Source: Solibacillus cecembensis
Lineage (GTDB): Bacteria > Bacillota > Bacilli > Bacillales_A > Planococcaceae
Reading direction: 5' to 3'
DNA length: 64,000 nucleotides
NCBI RefSeq assembly: GCF_001439635.1
Contig: NZ_LMBZ01000002.1
Location: 129,891 to 193,890 of the forward strand
Shown: positions 45,623 to 54,531 of the stretch, piece after piece
How the letters are laid out: the number at the start of each line of letters is the position of its first letter
Position numbering within the stretch: position 1 is the stretch's first letter
Notes under the pieces: generated by a model
What the model was told of the DNA's origin: nothing
The model's database searches: none
The model's input: only the letters and a program-made list of their open reading frames with translations
Program-made: the position numbers and the translations under genes

Positions 45623-47560
45623 TCAATCACTCACCTCATCAAATGTATGGGAAATCAGGCTATTGTTTTCGCTATAAAATTTTTCGCCAAATGAATTTTC
45701 AACGGATGTCCGAACGAGTTCAATTTTGGAATGATTGATCGCTTGCACATTATAGTTAAAACGCTCATTTTGAATGATACAATCCGTCGCATGAAGGGAC
45801 GAGTGATTTTGTACATAAAAATCGGATTCATGCCCTTCTGTAATTTGAGTCGCAGAAAGCTCGACGGTGGAATCAGCGTCCATCCAAATTTGCGAGAGTT
45901 TATGGTTGGAAATAAACGAATCTTGAATGAACGCTTCCGCATTATTTTCGATAATGAGCCCATTACGCTCGCCTTGCAACAACTCGCTATTTTTAAAAAT
46001 GAGCGAGCTATCATTAATGACAATCTGTGGCATTTGATGTGAGGAAATTTGGCTTTCAAAAATTTCGAGTGACGCATCCTTCATCACTTTAATGGCATTT
46101 CCTGTACCCCCGCTAATAGTGGAACGATGAATCGTTGCTTTAGTTCGGCTAGCGAGTTCAATTTGTGTTCCTAAAGCGTTTTGGAATGTGGAATCTTGTA
46201 CAGCCAACTGACAGTCTTCCAACATAAAAATACTTTTTCCACCCGTAAATTCACTGTTCGAAATGACCACGTTTGCCTGTTCTTTGCCAGCAATATGTGG
46301 CATGTAATTGTCTTTAAATTGACAGTTATCAATCGTCATAGTAGCTTGATTGGCAGCGAGAATCCCGTTTCCTTTATTATGCATTAATTCACATTCCATC
46401 ATCACTAACTCCGCCCCAATGACCGTAGCGCCTGAATTATCGTTTTTAGTTAAGATGCTTGTAACAACGGATACTGAAGCTTCTTTTTCAACGAAGATTC
46501 CAACTTGCTTGCCGTCTTTAATCGTTGAGTCTTTTAACGAACAAATCGATTTTTCCGTGACAAATAACTGCGATAAAACATTCGCTTCAAAGGTTGTTTG
46601 ACTAAAATTGAGAATCGATTTTTCCCGAACTTGTACGCCAACCCCTTGGCAGTTCACAATTTGGCAATTCGTCATGTGAAGCAAGGATTCCATCGTCAGC
46701 TGAATATTCGCGATTTTGTGGGAGGAAAAAAGCGTATTCGAAATGGTTCCTTCAGCGAACTCCCTTAGCATTAATCCAGATTCTTGTCCGTGTTGAATGA
46801 AGCAATGGTCGAGTTGGAATTTACTCTTTTGAATCCATAACTGCGGTAAATGATGGTGTTGCAATGTCGTTTCGGTAAGCGTGACCGATGTATGCTCCGT
46901 TGCATAAATCCCATTGCCATCCCCATTTTCAATTGTACTTCCACAATCGGTTAAAGTAGACTCGTTTTGAATAATGATTTGTGTGCCAGAATGGTGATGA
47001 ATTTTGACATTTTCTGTTGAAATATGTGCATGCGATTTTGCCCAAATCGCATGACGTGCATTTGAAAATTCACTATGTTTAATTTCAACGGTCGAATTTT
47101 CTACTAATAGGTGCGCTTTTTCATTATTATCAAATGCACAGTGTGCAAATGAAGCATGACTTTGGTTGACAAAGGCAATTGCGACGTCTTTAGCATTGGA
47201 GAAGGTGCAGTCTTCAAACGTTGCCTTTCCGCTGTTGAATGAGAGGATGGCATTGGATAATAAGCCGTTGAAGGTACAGTTTTTGACGGTAAGTTCGCCT
47301 TCTACTAAGATTTGCATTGTTGGATAAATCGCCATATTTTCAAGTGTGGCATGGCCTGATTTCGCAATGATAATGACCCCTTCAACTAATACTGGATTCG
47401 TCATATGACCGCTTATCGTAACATGCTCATGGATTGTGATGGATTCCTTATATTTTCCACCAGCAAGATAAATTTGATCGCCTCGCTGTGCTTTTTCCAA
47501 TGCACGTTTCACCGTTTTTATTTTGGAAAAAATAGAAGTAGATACTTTAATGATTGTCAT
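45623..47560 (-). CDS. Cytoplasmic right-handed parallel beta-helix repeat protein
   Basis: This 645-residue protein is built almost wholly of beta-helix coils of about 22-24 residues (pattern A-x-F/I-x-x-C/S-x-F-x-x-N/H, for example ATFEDCTFSNAKDVAI and ATIHRSTISGGTGNAIKV). The N-terminus (about residues 5-45) looks like the pectate-lyase-type cap TVKRALEKAQRGDQIYLAGG. There is no signal peptide or lipobox, so it appears cytoplasmic. No catalytic cluster is evident; scaffold or binding roles are possible. The start at 47560 has GGAGG; an upstream ATG at 47581 adds seven residues but lacks a good box. Confidence 0.85.
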   Translation of the reverse strand: MTIIKVSTSIFSKIKTVKRALEKAQRGDQIYLAGGKYKESITIHEHVTISGHMTNPVLVEGVIIIAKSGHATLENMAIYPTMQILVEGELTVKNCTFNGLLSNAILSFNSGKATFEDCTFSNAKDVAIAFVNQSHASFAHCAFDNNEKAHLLVENSTVEIKHSEFSNARHAIWAKSHAHISTENVKIHHHSGTQIIIQNESTLTDCGSTIENGDGNGIYATEHTSVTLTETTLQHHHLPQLWIQKSKFQLDHCFIQHGQESGLMLREFAEGTISNTLFSSHKIANIQLTMESLLHMTNCQIVNCQGVGVQVREKSILNFSQTTFEANVLSQLFVTEKSICSLKDSTIKDGKQVGIFVEKEASVSVVTSILTKNDNSGATVIGAELVMMECELMHNKGNGILAANQATMTIDNCQFKDNYMPHIAGKEQANVVISNSEFTGGKSIFMLEDCQLAVQDSTFQNALGTQIELASRTKATIHRSTISGGTGNAIKVMKDASLEIFESQISSHQMPQIVINDSSLIFKNSELLQGERNGLIIENNAEAFIQDSFISNHKLSQIWMDADSTVELSATQITEGHESDFYVQNHSSLHATDCIIQNERFNYNVQAINHSKIELVRTSVENSFGEKFYSENNSLISHTFDEVSD

Positions 47561-47640
47561 AAAAAACCTCCTACTCGTCATGCTCTACCATTTATATTCA
47601 CTCAATTTGCTGAAATTAATCATGGCGATGAAAATTTATA

Positions 47641-47700
47641 TGACATCCGCCGGGGCTTAACTTTATTCAGCGGGGTATGAACGCTGAATAAAGTTAAGTC
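47641..47700. repeat. Dispersed repeat, copy 2, with perfect 16-bp hairpin
   Basis: TGACATCCGCCGGGG is followed by CTTAACTTTATTCAGC (47656-47671), an 11-nt loop and GCTGAATAAAGTTAAG (47683-47698), a perfect 16-bp inverted repeat. The left half is shared with copy 1 at 43177. No T-run follows, so it is not a normal terminator. It sits in the 349-bp interval 47561-47909, which otherwise holds no gene. Confidence 0.8.
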
Positions 47701-47909
47701 GCAATGATTACGAATCAACTACAGTGTTACTTTTATATGTGTGAGCGGGTCCATTTATTAAAAAATAGCGAGGGAAATGAGGAGATTCCATAATGAATGG
47801 ACATAAATAATCATATACATGTTTAAAAAGTGCTAGAGTAGTGAAAATTTATTAAAACAGTCCAGTTATTCACTTTGACATGCAGTTTTGAAGGAAAGGG
47901 GAGTTTCGT

Positions 47910-49031
47910 ATGTTAAATAAACAATTACTTGTAATTCAACAACATTTAAATGAAAAGTTTTTTGATCGTGAAATTGAAATAGAGGCGTTATTGACTGCTC
48001 TTCTTTCAAAACAACATATTTTGTTTATTGGTCCTGCGGGGACAGGGAAAAGTGCGTTGTCCGCGATGCTCGGTGAAATGGTGGAAGGGAGCCATTATTT
48101 CCAACATTTATTGACGCCATTTAGTACACCAGAAGAACTTTTCGGAGTGTTGTCATTGAAAGATTTAGAGCAAGGCATTTACAAGCGGAATGTAAGTGAG
48201 ATGTTGCCAGAAGCCCATTTTGCTTTTATTGATGAAATATTTAAAGCAAATTCGGCCATTTTAAATTCTTTATTAACATTAATAAATGAGCGTGTTTACT
48301 ATAATAACGGCGTTCCGATTGCCTCTCCTTTAATGACATTAGTCGGTTCCTCGAATGAATTTATCGAGGACGGAGAAGGGTTAGAGGCGCTTTTTGACCG
48401 GTTTTTATTGCGCTATGAGGTGAATTATATTCGTGAAGATGCTGCTTTTGTTGCGATGTTAAAAGATGAGCAGCCTATTCGGATTCCGAAAATGACACTA
48501 CAGGAGCTATCAAATCATCAAGCGCATGTTTCGCGTATTTACATTCCAGATACAATTTACAAAACGATTGCGAAAATACGTAAAGGTCTTTATGACGAAG
48601 GGATACGCCCGTCAGATCGCCGTTTTAAACAATCATTAGCCATCTTAAAAGCAAAGGCTTACATGGCAAGTCGAATGGAAGTACATCAGGAAGATTTACT
48701 CGTTTTGACACATGTATTATGGGAGACGATTGATCAAAAAGTAAGGACCGAAGAAATTATTCATGACTTGGCATTTGATACAGTCGAAACGTTTATTCAC
48801 CGTGCACAATATGAATTTGAAGGGATTTTAATGAACGCGCAAAGTACGATGCTGAGCAAGCCACCATTCGCGCGTACAGCATTAAGTGAACTGCTTATGC
48901 AAGGGAAAACTCTATTTTTAGAAGTTCAAAATATGAATCGCCAAGTACCAAATCGCCCGGAATTGCAAACATTAAAAAATGATATGCATAAACGACTACT
49001 CCAAATGACAACAGAAGTTATTGGTTTTTAA
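47910..49031 (+). CDS. MoxR-family AAA+ ATPase (RavA-like)
   Basis: The 373-residue ATPase has Walker A GPAGTGKS at 41-48, Walker B FAFIDEIFKA, sensor-1 GSSNEF and the MoxR-type helix insert. The C-terminal roughly 100 residues include a helical lid. MoxR ATPases work as chaperones or remodelers together with a VWA protein encoded next to them, as here at 49052. The client is unknown. GAAAGGGGAG precedes the ATG. Confidence 0.92.
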   Translation: MLNKQLLVIQQHLNEKFFDREIEIEALLTALLSKQHILFIGPAGTGKSALSAMLGEMVEGSHYFQHLLTPFSTPEELFGVLSLKDLEQGIYKRNVSEMLPEAHFAFIDEIFKANSAILNSLLTLINERVYYNNGVPIASPLMTLVGSSNEFIEDGEGLEALFDRFLLRYEVNYIREDAAFVAMLKDEQPIRIPKMTLQELSNHQAHVSRIYIPDTIYKTIAKIRKGLYDEGIRPSDRRFKQSLAILKAKAYMASRMEVHQEDLLVLTHVLWETIDQKVRTEEIIHDLAFDTVETFIHRAQYEFEGILMNAQSTMLSKPPFARTALSELLMQGKTLFLEVQNMNRQVPNRPELQTLKNDMHKRLLQMTTEVIGF

Positions 49032-49051
49032 GTAGATAAGGGGGGAGCGCG

Positions 49052-50506
49052 GTGCTGTATAGTCAGTCGATTTTTGATATTTCAACGGAACAGCAAATGC
49101 GATTTAATGATTTGCTAAAAAAGGCGACAATGCTACGGGAATGCTGCTTGGAAGGGGAAAAAATCATTCGTGGCTTTACAAATTTAGTAGGGGATTGTTG
49201 GATTGCCTTTTTTGCGCTAAAACCTCAAGTAAAAGCTGTTGCTACGGGAAGTAATGCCTTACAGCATGAGTTCATCCTCAATTTATTGGAAAATGAAGAG
49301 TACAAGCGTTGGCACACTTTAACAAAAGGCGATGAATTACTTAGTGTGTTAACAGCTGTTGGCGTGGCAGAGCAAATGAAAGCGACCTTCCAACATTCAC
49401 AAGTCATGCAACAGCAAAGGGCAGCTGAGCATAGAAAAGAATTGCTCCAAAATCAACTCCATCAGATACGGAACAACCAATCGACTACGACGTTTTCAGA
49501 CCAAGCGAAATACGAGCAGCAAACCCTTCAAAATAAAATCGAGCAAGAAAACAAAACAATTAGGCAGGCCCATCAGGAGCTACGACAGCAAATCAATCAG
49601 TTCGATGACGCCTCCATCAGCACGCTCATTACAAGTAATAAAAGCAAAATTCGGCATACGAAAAATGCCATTGTCGCTGTTGGAACGATGGACGGCAAAA
49701 AAAACGAACAATTGCCTTTAACGGAGCAATTTGAATTAGTTGAGAGAATACGTGAGCACAAAAGCTTACTCAACATCGCGGAAATGGTCGGACGTTTTAA
49801 AAAAATCGCACAAAAAAAGCAAAAGTTGAAGGATAAACAAACGATGGCACGGCAAAATATTTCAATTGGTCAGGAAGTTTCGAGATTGTTACCATCAGAG
49901 CTTGCAAACTTTGTTTTACCACCAAGTAAGCTCGATTTTCTACGCCGCTACGGGGAAAAACAAACGTTTATCTTTGATACGAAAGGGAAAGATAGAAAAG
50001 GAAAAGGGCCCATCATTATTTGCATGGATGAAAGCAGCTCCATGACCTCCATAAAAGAGCAAAGTAAGGCCTTTTGTATCGCATTACTCATGATTGCACG
50101 GCAACAAAAAAGAGATTTCGCCATTATTCCATTTGCAAGTGTCGTTGGGGAAGTGCATCTATTTAAAAAAGGGCAAGTTACAACGAAACAAATAATGGAT
50201 TATAGTGCGCAATTTTTAGGTGGTGGCACAAACTATGAACGGCCTTTACGAGAATCATTGAACATTTTATTGACAAGTGCATTTAATAAGGCAGATATTT
50301 TATTCGTCACAGATGGCTCAAGTTTTTTACCAAGGCGCTTTATTGATGAATTTAATGATATAAAAAAGAAAAAACAATTTGAATGCTCGGCTATTGTGTT
50401 AACGAATTTATTCAATGCTGTAGATGTAACGGTAGTCGGAAGCTTTTCAGATCGGATAATCGAGGTGAATGAGCTATTTGAAGCGGGTGATGCGTTTGTT
50501 TTTTAA
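49052..50506 (+). CDS. VWA-domain protein, partner of the MoxR ATPase (ViaA/CoxE-like)
   Basis: The 484-residue protein has a helical, Gln-rich coiled-coil region at about 110-190. A C-terminal VWA domain follows with a full metal-binding MIDAS site: DESSS at 326-330, T in GGGTNYE and D in VTDGSS. It uses a GTG start 20 nt after the MoxR gene with a GGGGGAG box. This MoxR-then-VWA order is the RavA-ViaA arrangement, a metal-dependent adaptor that presents clients to the ATPase. Confidence 0.92.
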   Translation: MLYSQSIFDISTEQQMRFNDLLKKATMLRECCLEGEKIIRGFTNLVGDCWIAFFALKPQVKAVATGSNALQHEFILNLLENEEYKRWHTLTKGDELLSVLTAVGVAEQMKATFQHSQVMQQQRAAEHRKELLQNQLHQIRNNQSTTTFSDQAKYEQQTLQNKIEQENKTIRQAHQELRQQINQFDDASISTLITSNKSKIRHTKNAIVAVGTMDGKKNEQLPLTEQFELVERIREHKSLLNIAEMVGRFKKIAQKKQKLKDKQTMARQNISIGQEVSRLLPSELANFVLPPSKLDFLRRYGEKQTFIFDTKGKDRKGKGPIIICMDESSSMTSIKEQSKAFCIALLMIARQQKRDFAIIPFASVVGEVHLFKKGQVTTKQIMDYSAQFLGGGTNYERPLRESLNILLTSAFNKADILFVTDGSSFLPRRFIDEFNDIKKKKQFECSAIVLTNLFNAVDVTVVGSFSDRIIEVNELFEAGDAFVF

Positions 50507-50583
50507 CTTTACGCTTTCAATCTAGTCAAATAATCAAATGTCTCTTACAATAAGCATGAGCAATTGTTTGAGGAGGAATTTTT

Positions 50584-51417
50584 TTGTTTACAGATTATTC
50601 GACATTATTAGAGGCTTTACCTGAACAGCGGGCACAGTTCGTAAAAGAACAGGAGGCGATTTTTGATACGATTTTGATAAATGTAGGTCATATGGAATCA
50701 GCTATTCGGGACCAGCAAAATTACCAACTGTTTATTCAATTATTATCTGAAAATACAATTCCAGCACCAATCTTACATCATTATGTCGATTATTTGAGTG
50801 CAGACAAAGGGTTACTGTTTGAAATGACTACCGCTGATCCATCGGCAGTCATCCAGCGCTCCTATTCCGCATTATTTTTAACTGCGATTGTTCATTCGGA
50901 TCGTCAGCTTGGCATTTTAACGGCAGAAGAAGTGGAACAATTAACAACGGCTGCGATTACGCTGTTTTCGAAAGAACAGGATTTTCGAAGTTATATAGAT
51001 GAAACGACGGGTTGGGCGCATAGTATCGCGCACACGGCAGATCTTATTTGTGCGATTATCCAACATCCACATTTTTCTATTCGTTTTACATCACATATTT
51101 TACAAGCCATTCGTACAAACTTGTGGAAGGGCTATGTATTTCAAGATGATGAAGAGGAGCGATTTACGAAAATTGTTATGGCACTTATGGCAAAAGGGAT
51201 TGAAGATGCACTCTTTAATGAATGGACCACGCAGCTATTTGACCGTTTAGAAATGGTTGCCTATGAGCGCGGTTATGATGCGACTTGGTTCAAAGCGAGG
51301 ACAAACCTGTTAAATATGATGAAAACACTTTACTTCTATTTGAAGTTTTCGAAGCAATCGGACAAGCTACGAGAAACGGTATCAAACTTTATACAACAAT
51401 GGCTAAGACTCTCATAA
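50584..51417 (+). CDS. DUF2785 family protein, second copy
   Basis: This 277-residue soluble helical protein has the DUF2785 hallmark TTGWAHSIAHTADLICAI (about residues 141-158), the counterpart of GWAHAPAHAADALNALA in the gene at 13576. Overall identity looks low, so they are old paralogues. It starts with TTG, 7 nt after GAGGAGG; there is no closer ATG. It lies 77 bp after the MoxR-VWA pair in the same orientation and might be co-transcribed. Confidence 0.85.
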   Translation: MFTDYSTLLEALPEQRAQFVKEQEAIFDTILINVGHMESAIRDQQNYQLFIQLLSENTIPAPILHHYVDYLSADKGLLFEMTTADPSAVIQRSYSALFLTAIVHSDRQLGILTAEEVEQLTTAAITLFSKEQDFRSYIDETTGWAHSIAHTADLICAIIQHPHFSIRFTSHILQAIRTNLWKGYVFQDDEEERFTKIVMALMAKGIEDALFNEWTTQLFDRLEMVAYERGYDATWFKARTNLLNMMKTLYFYLKFSKQSDKLRETVSNFIQQWLRLS

Positions 51418-51464
51418 AAATCAATGAAAATAATAAAGAATCGTAAAATGAAATCAGTCAATTG

Positions 51465-51528
51465 ATAATAAATGATGTTATTGTAGAATAATATTGTTTT
51501 TACGATAGGTCATAATTAAAACTTATCG
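51465..51528. promoter_or_regulatory. Dyads in the aconitase promoter region
   Basis: Two inverted repeats are visible: ATAA-N9-TTAT (51465-51481), reminiscent of the CcpC-type ATAA/TTAT dyad that controls citB in B. subtilis, and CGATAGGT-N10-ACTTATCG (51503-51528). Either may bind a regulator. Spacing differs from the published CcpC box. Confidence 0.35.
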
Positions 51529-51640
51529 CAAAAGATAATAATAATGCAATTTACTTATGTCGAAGAATGCGCTATCATAGGCTTTGGAGAAAAGAACTTA
51601 TTAACCTTTTCGATTATGAAACTTTAGGGGGAACATCAAC

Positions 51641-54346
51641 ATGGCACAAAACTTACACAACAGCCGCGCTTCATTTGAAGTAAACGGTAAGACTTATAAC
51701 TACTTCCGTTTAGCTGCACTTCAAGAAGCAGGTATCGCAAACGTATCACGCCTTCCTTACTCAATTAAAGTATTATTAGAATCAGTATTACGTCAATATG
51801 ACAACTATGTAATTAAAGAAGAGCACGTAAACGAATTAGCAAAATTCGGTGCAGGCGCTAACGCAGAAGCTGAAGTACCATTCAAACCTTCACGCGTAGT
51901 TTTACAAGATTTCACGGGTGTACCAGTAGTAGTTGACTTAGCTTCATTACGTTCAGCAATGAAAGAAATGGGTGGAGACCCAGCTAAAATCAACCCAGCT
52001 ATCCCAGTTGACCTTGTAATTGACCACTCAGTACAAGTTGACAAATATGGTAACGCAGCTGCATTAAATGCAAACATGGACCTTGAGTTTGAGCGTAATG
52101 CTGAGCGTTATAACTTCTTAAAATGGGCTCAAACTTCTTATGATAACTTCCGCGCTGTACCACCAGCAACTGGTATCGTACACCAAGTTAACTTAGAGTA
52201 CTTAGCACCAATCGTACACGTTCAAGAAAATACAGACGGTACATTCGAAACATTCCCAGACTCAGTAGTAGGTACTGACTCACATACAACAATGATCAAC
52301 GGTATCGGCGTTCTTGGATGGGGTGTTGGTGGTATTGAAGCTGAAGCAGGTATGCTTGGCCAACCATCTTACTTCCCAATTCCAGACGTTATCGGTGTTA
52401 AATTAGTAGGCGAATTACCAAACGGTACGACAGCTACTGACTTAGCTTTAAAAGTAACACAAGTACTACGTGCTAAAGGTGTAGTAGGTAAATTCGTTGA
52501 GTTCTTCGGACCAGGCGTACCTGCATTACCATTAGCTGACCGTGCTACAATCTCAAACATGGCTCCAGAATACGGTGCTACATGTGGTTTCTTCGCAGTT
52601 GATGAAGAATCATTAAAATACATGCACTTAACAGGCCGTGATGAAGAGCATATTGCTGTTGTTGAAGCTTACTTAAAAGCCAATGACATGTTCTTTGATG
52701 CTGCATTAGAGCCAGTTTACACTGACGTATTAGAAATCAACCTTGCTGATATCGAAGCAAACCTTTCTGGTCCTAAACGTCCACAAGATTTAATTCCTCT
52801 TTCTGATATGAAAACGCGTTTCCATGAAGCAGTAGTTGCGCCTCAAGGTACACAAGGTTTCGGTTTAGGTGAAGATGAATTCGCTAAAACATCTGCTGCT
52901 AAATTTGCAGAAGGTGACTTAGAAATCCCAACAGGTGCAATCGCAATCGCTGCTATTACATCTTGTACAAATACATCAAACCCATACGTTTTAATCGCTG
53001 CTGGTTTAGTTGCGAAAAAAGCGGTTGAAAAAGGTATTACACCACCTAAATGGGTTAAAACTTCTTTAGCACCAGGTTCAAAAGTTGTAACTGGTTACTT
53101 AGAAGATGCAGATTTACAACAATACTTTGATGCAATCGGATTCAACACAGTTGGTTACGGTTGTACAACATGTATCGGTAACTCAGGTCCATTACTTCCT
53201 GAAATCGAAGAAGCGATTAAAGACAAAGACTTATTCGTAACGTCTGTACTTTCTGGTAACCGTAACTTCGAAGGTCGTATTAGCCCATTAGTGAAAGCCA
53301 ACTACTTAGCATCTCCACCTCTTGTTGTTGCTTACGCTTTAGCGGGTACTGTAGATATCGACTTACAAAATGATGCAATTTCAGTAGACAAAGATGGTAA
53401 CGATGTATTCTTCGCTGACATCTGGCCTTCAACTGAAGAAGTTAATGCAGTATTAAACAAAGTAGTTACTCGTGAACTATTCCAAAAAGAATATAAAACA
53501 GTATTTACTGCTAACGAAAAATGGAATGCAATCGAGACTTCAACTGAATCTCTTTACACATTCGATGACAAATCAACTTATATCCAAAACCCACCATTCT
53601 TCACGGGTCTTTCTAAAGAGCCTGAAGCAATCAAAACTTTAGCTGGCATGCGTGTAATGGCTAAATTCGGTGATTCTATTACAACTGACCATATTTCTCC
53701 TGCAGGTGCAATCGGTAAAGATACACCAGCTGGTAAATATTTAATCGAAAATGGCGTTGCAATTCGCGACTTCAACTCATACGGTTCACGTCGTGGTAAC
53801 CACGAAGTAATGATGCGCGGTACATTCGCGAACATTCGTATCCGTAACCAAGTTGCACCAGGTACAGAGGGTGGATTCACTACTTACTGGCCAACAGGTG
53901 AAGTTGAGTACATTTATGACGCTTGCATGAAGTACCAAGAAGCAGGCACTGGCTTAGTAGTATTAGCTGGTAACGATTACGGTATGGGTTCATCTCGTGA
54001 CTGGGCTGCTAAAGGTACATTCTTACTAGGCGTTAAAACTGTAATCGCACAATCTTATGAGCGTATTCACCGTTCAAACCTTGTAATGATGGGTGTTTTA
54101 CCACTTCAATACATGGCTGGCGACAATGCTGATTCATTAGGCTTAAAAGGTGACGAAACATTCGCTGTTAACTTAACAGACGATGTGAAACCACGTGATA
54201 TCCTTACTGTAACGGCTACTTCTCCAGAAGGTAAAGTTACTGAATTCAAAGCGTTAGCTCGTTTTGACTCTGAAGTAGAAGTAGATTACTACCGTCACGG
54301 CGGTATCCTACAAATGGTATTACGTGCTAAAGCTGCACAAAAATAA
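51641..54346 (+). CDS. acnA: Aconitate hydratase
   Basis: This 901-residue TCA-cycle aconitase (citB in B. subtilis) interconverts citrate and isocitrate with a [4Fe-4S] cluster. Cluster cysteines lie in SCTNTSNP and [13 protein letters not shown]. The swivelling C-terminal domain has [13 protein letters not shown] and [10 protein letters not shown]. Relatives are also iron-responsive RNA-binding proteins. TTAGGGGGAA precedes the ATG. By eye, codon use is strongly biased toward preferred codons (GTA, ACA, TTA, CGT), consistent with high expression. Confidence 0.97.
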   Translation: MAQNLHNSRASFEVNGKTYNYFRLAALQEAGIANVSRLPYSIKVLLESVLRQYDNYVIKEEHVNELAKFGAGANAEAEVPFKPSRVVLQDFTGVPVVVDLASLRSAMKEMGGDPAKINPAIPVDLVIDHSVQVDKYGNAAALNANMDLEFERNAERYNFLKWAQTSYDNFRAVPPATGIVHQVNLEYLAPIVHVQENTDGTFETFPDSVVGTDSHTTMINGIGVLGWGVGGIEAEAGMLGQPSYFPIPDVIGVKLVGELPNGTTATDLALKVTQVLRAKGVVGKFVEFFGPGVPALPLADRATISNMAPEYGATCGFFAVDEESLKYMHLTGRDEEHIAVVEAYLKANDMFFDAALEPVYTDVLEINLADIEANLSGPKRPQDLIPLSDMKTRFHEAVVAPQGTQGFGLGEDEFAKTSAAKFAEGDLEIPTGAIAIAAITSCTNTSNPYVLIAAGLVAKKAVEKGITPPKWVKTSLAPGSKVVTGYLEDADLQQYFDAIGFNTVGYGCTTCIGNSGPLLPEIEEAIKDKDLFVTSVLSGNRNFEGRISPLVKANYLASPPLVVAYALAGTVDIDLQNDAISVDKDGNDVFFADIWPSTEEVNAVLNKVVTRELFQKEYKTVFTANEKWNAIETSTESLYTFDDKSTYIQNPPFFTGLSKEPEAIKTLAGMRVMAKFGDSITTDHISPAGAIGKDTPAGKYLIENGVAIRDFNSYGSRRGNHEVMMRGTFANIRIRNQVAPGTEGGFTTYWPTGEVEYIYDACMKYQEAGTGLVVLAGNDYGMGSSRDWAAKGTFLLGVKTVIAQSYERIHRSNLVMMGVLPLQYMAGDNADSLGLKGDETFAVNLTDDVKPRDILTVTATSPEGKVTEFKALARFDSEVEVDYYRHGGILQMVLRAKAAQK

Positions 54347-54365
54347 GCCATTTTATTAATGAAAG

Positions 54366-54400
54366 AAAAGGTAAAGTCTTAATTGACTTTACCTTTTTTC
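54366..54400 (+). terminator. Terminator after aconitase
   Basis: AAAAGGTAAAGTC (54366-54378) and GACTTTACCTTTT form a 13-bp stem with a 6-nt loop, followed by a T-run. Confidence 0.92.
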
Positions 54401-54531
54401 ATGGAATGGAACAGCTAAAAATAGAATAATGTAAAATATTTATTAAATTCTCACAATACATATGGAATAGTTGGTTCAATTTATATAAAATGGTAGAGTA
54501 GTATTATAATAGATTGAAAAGGGGTATTTAC

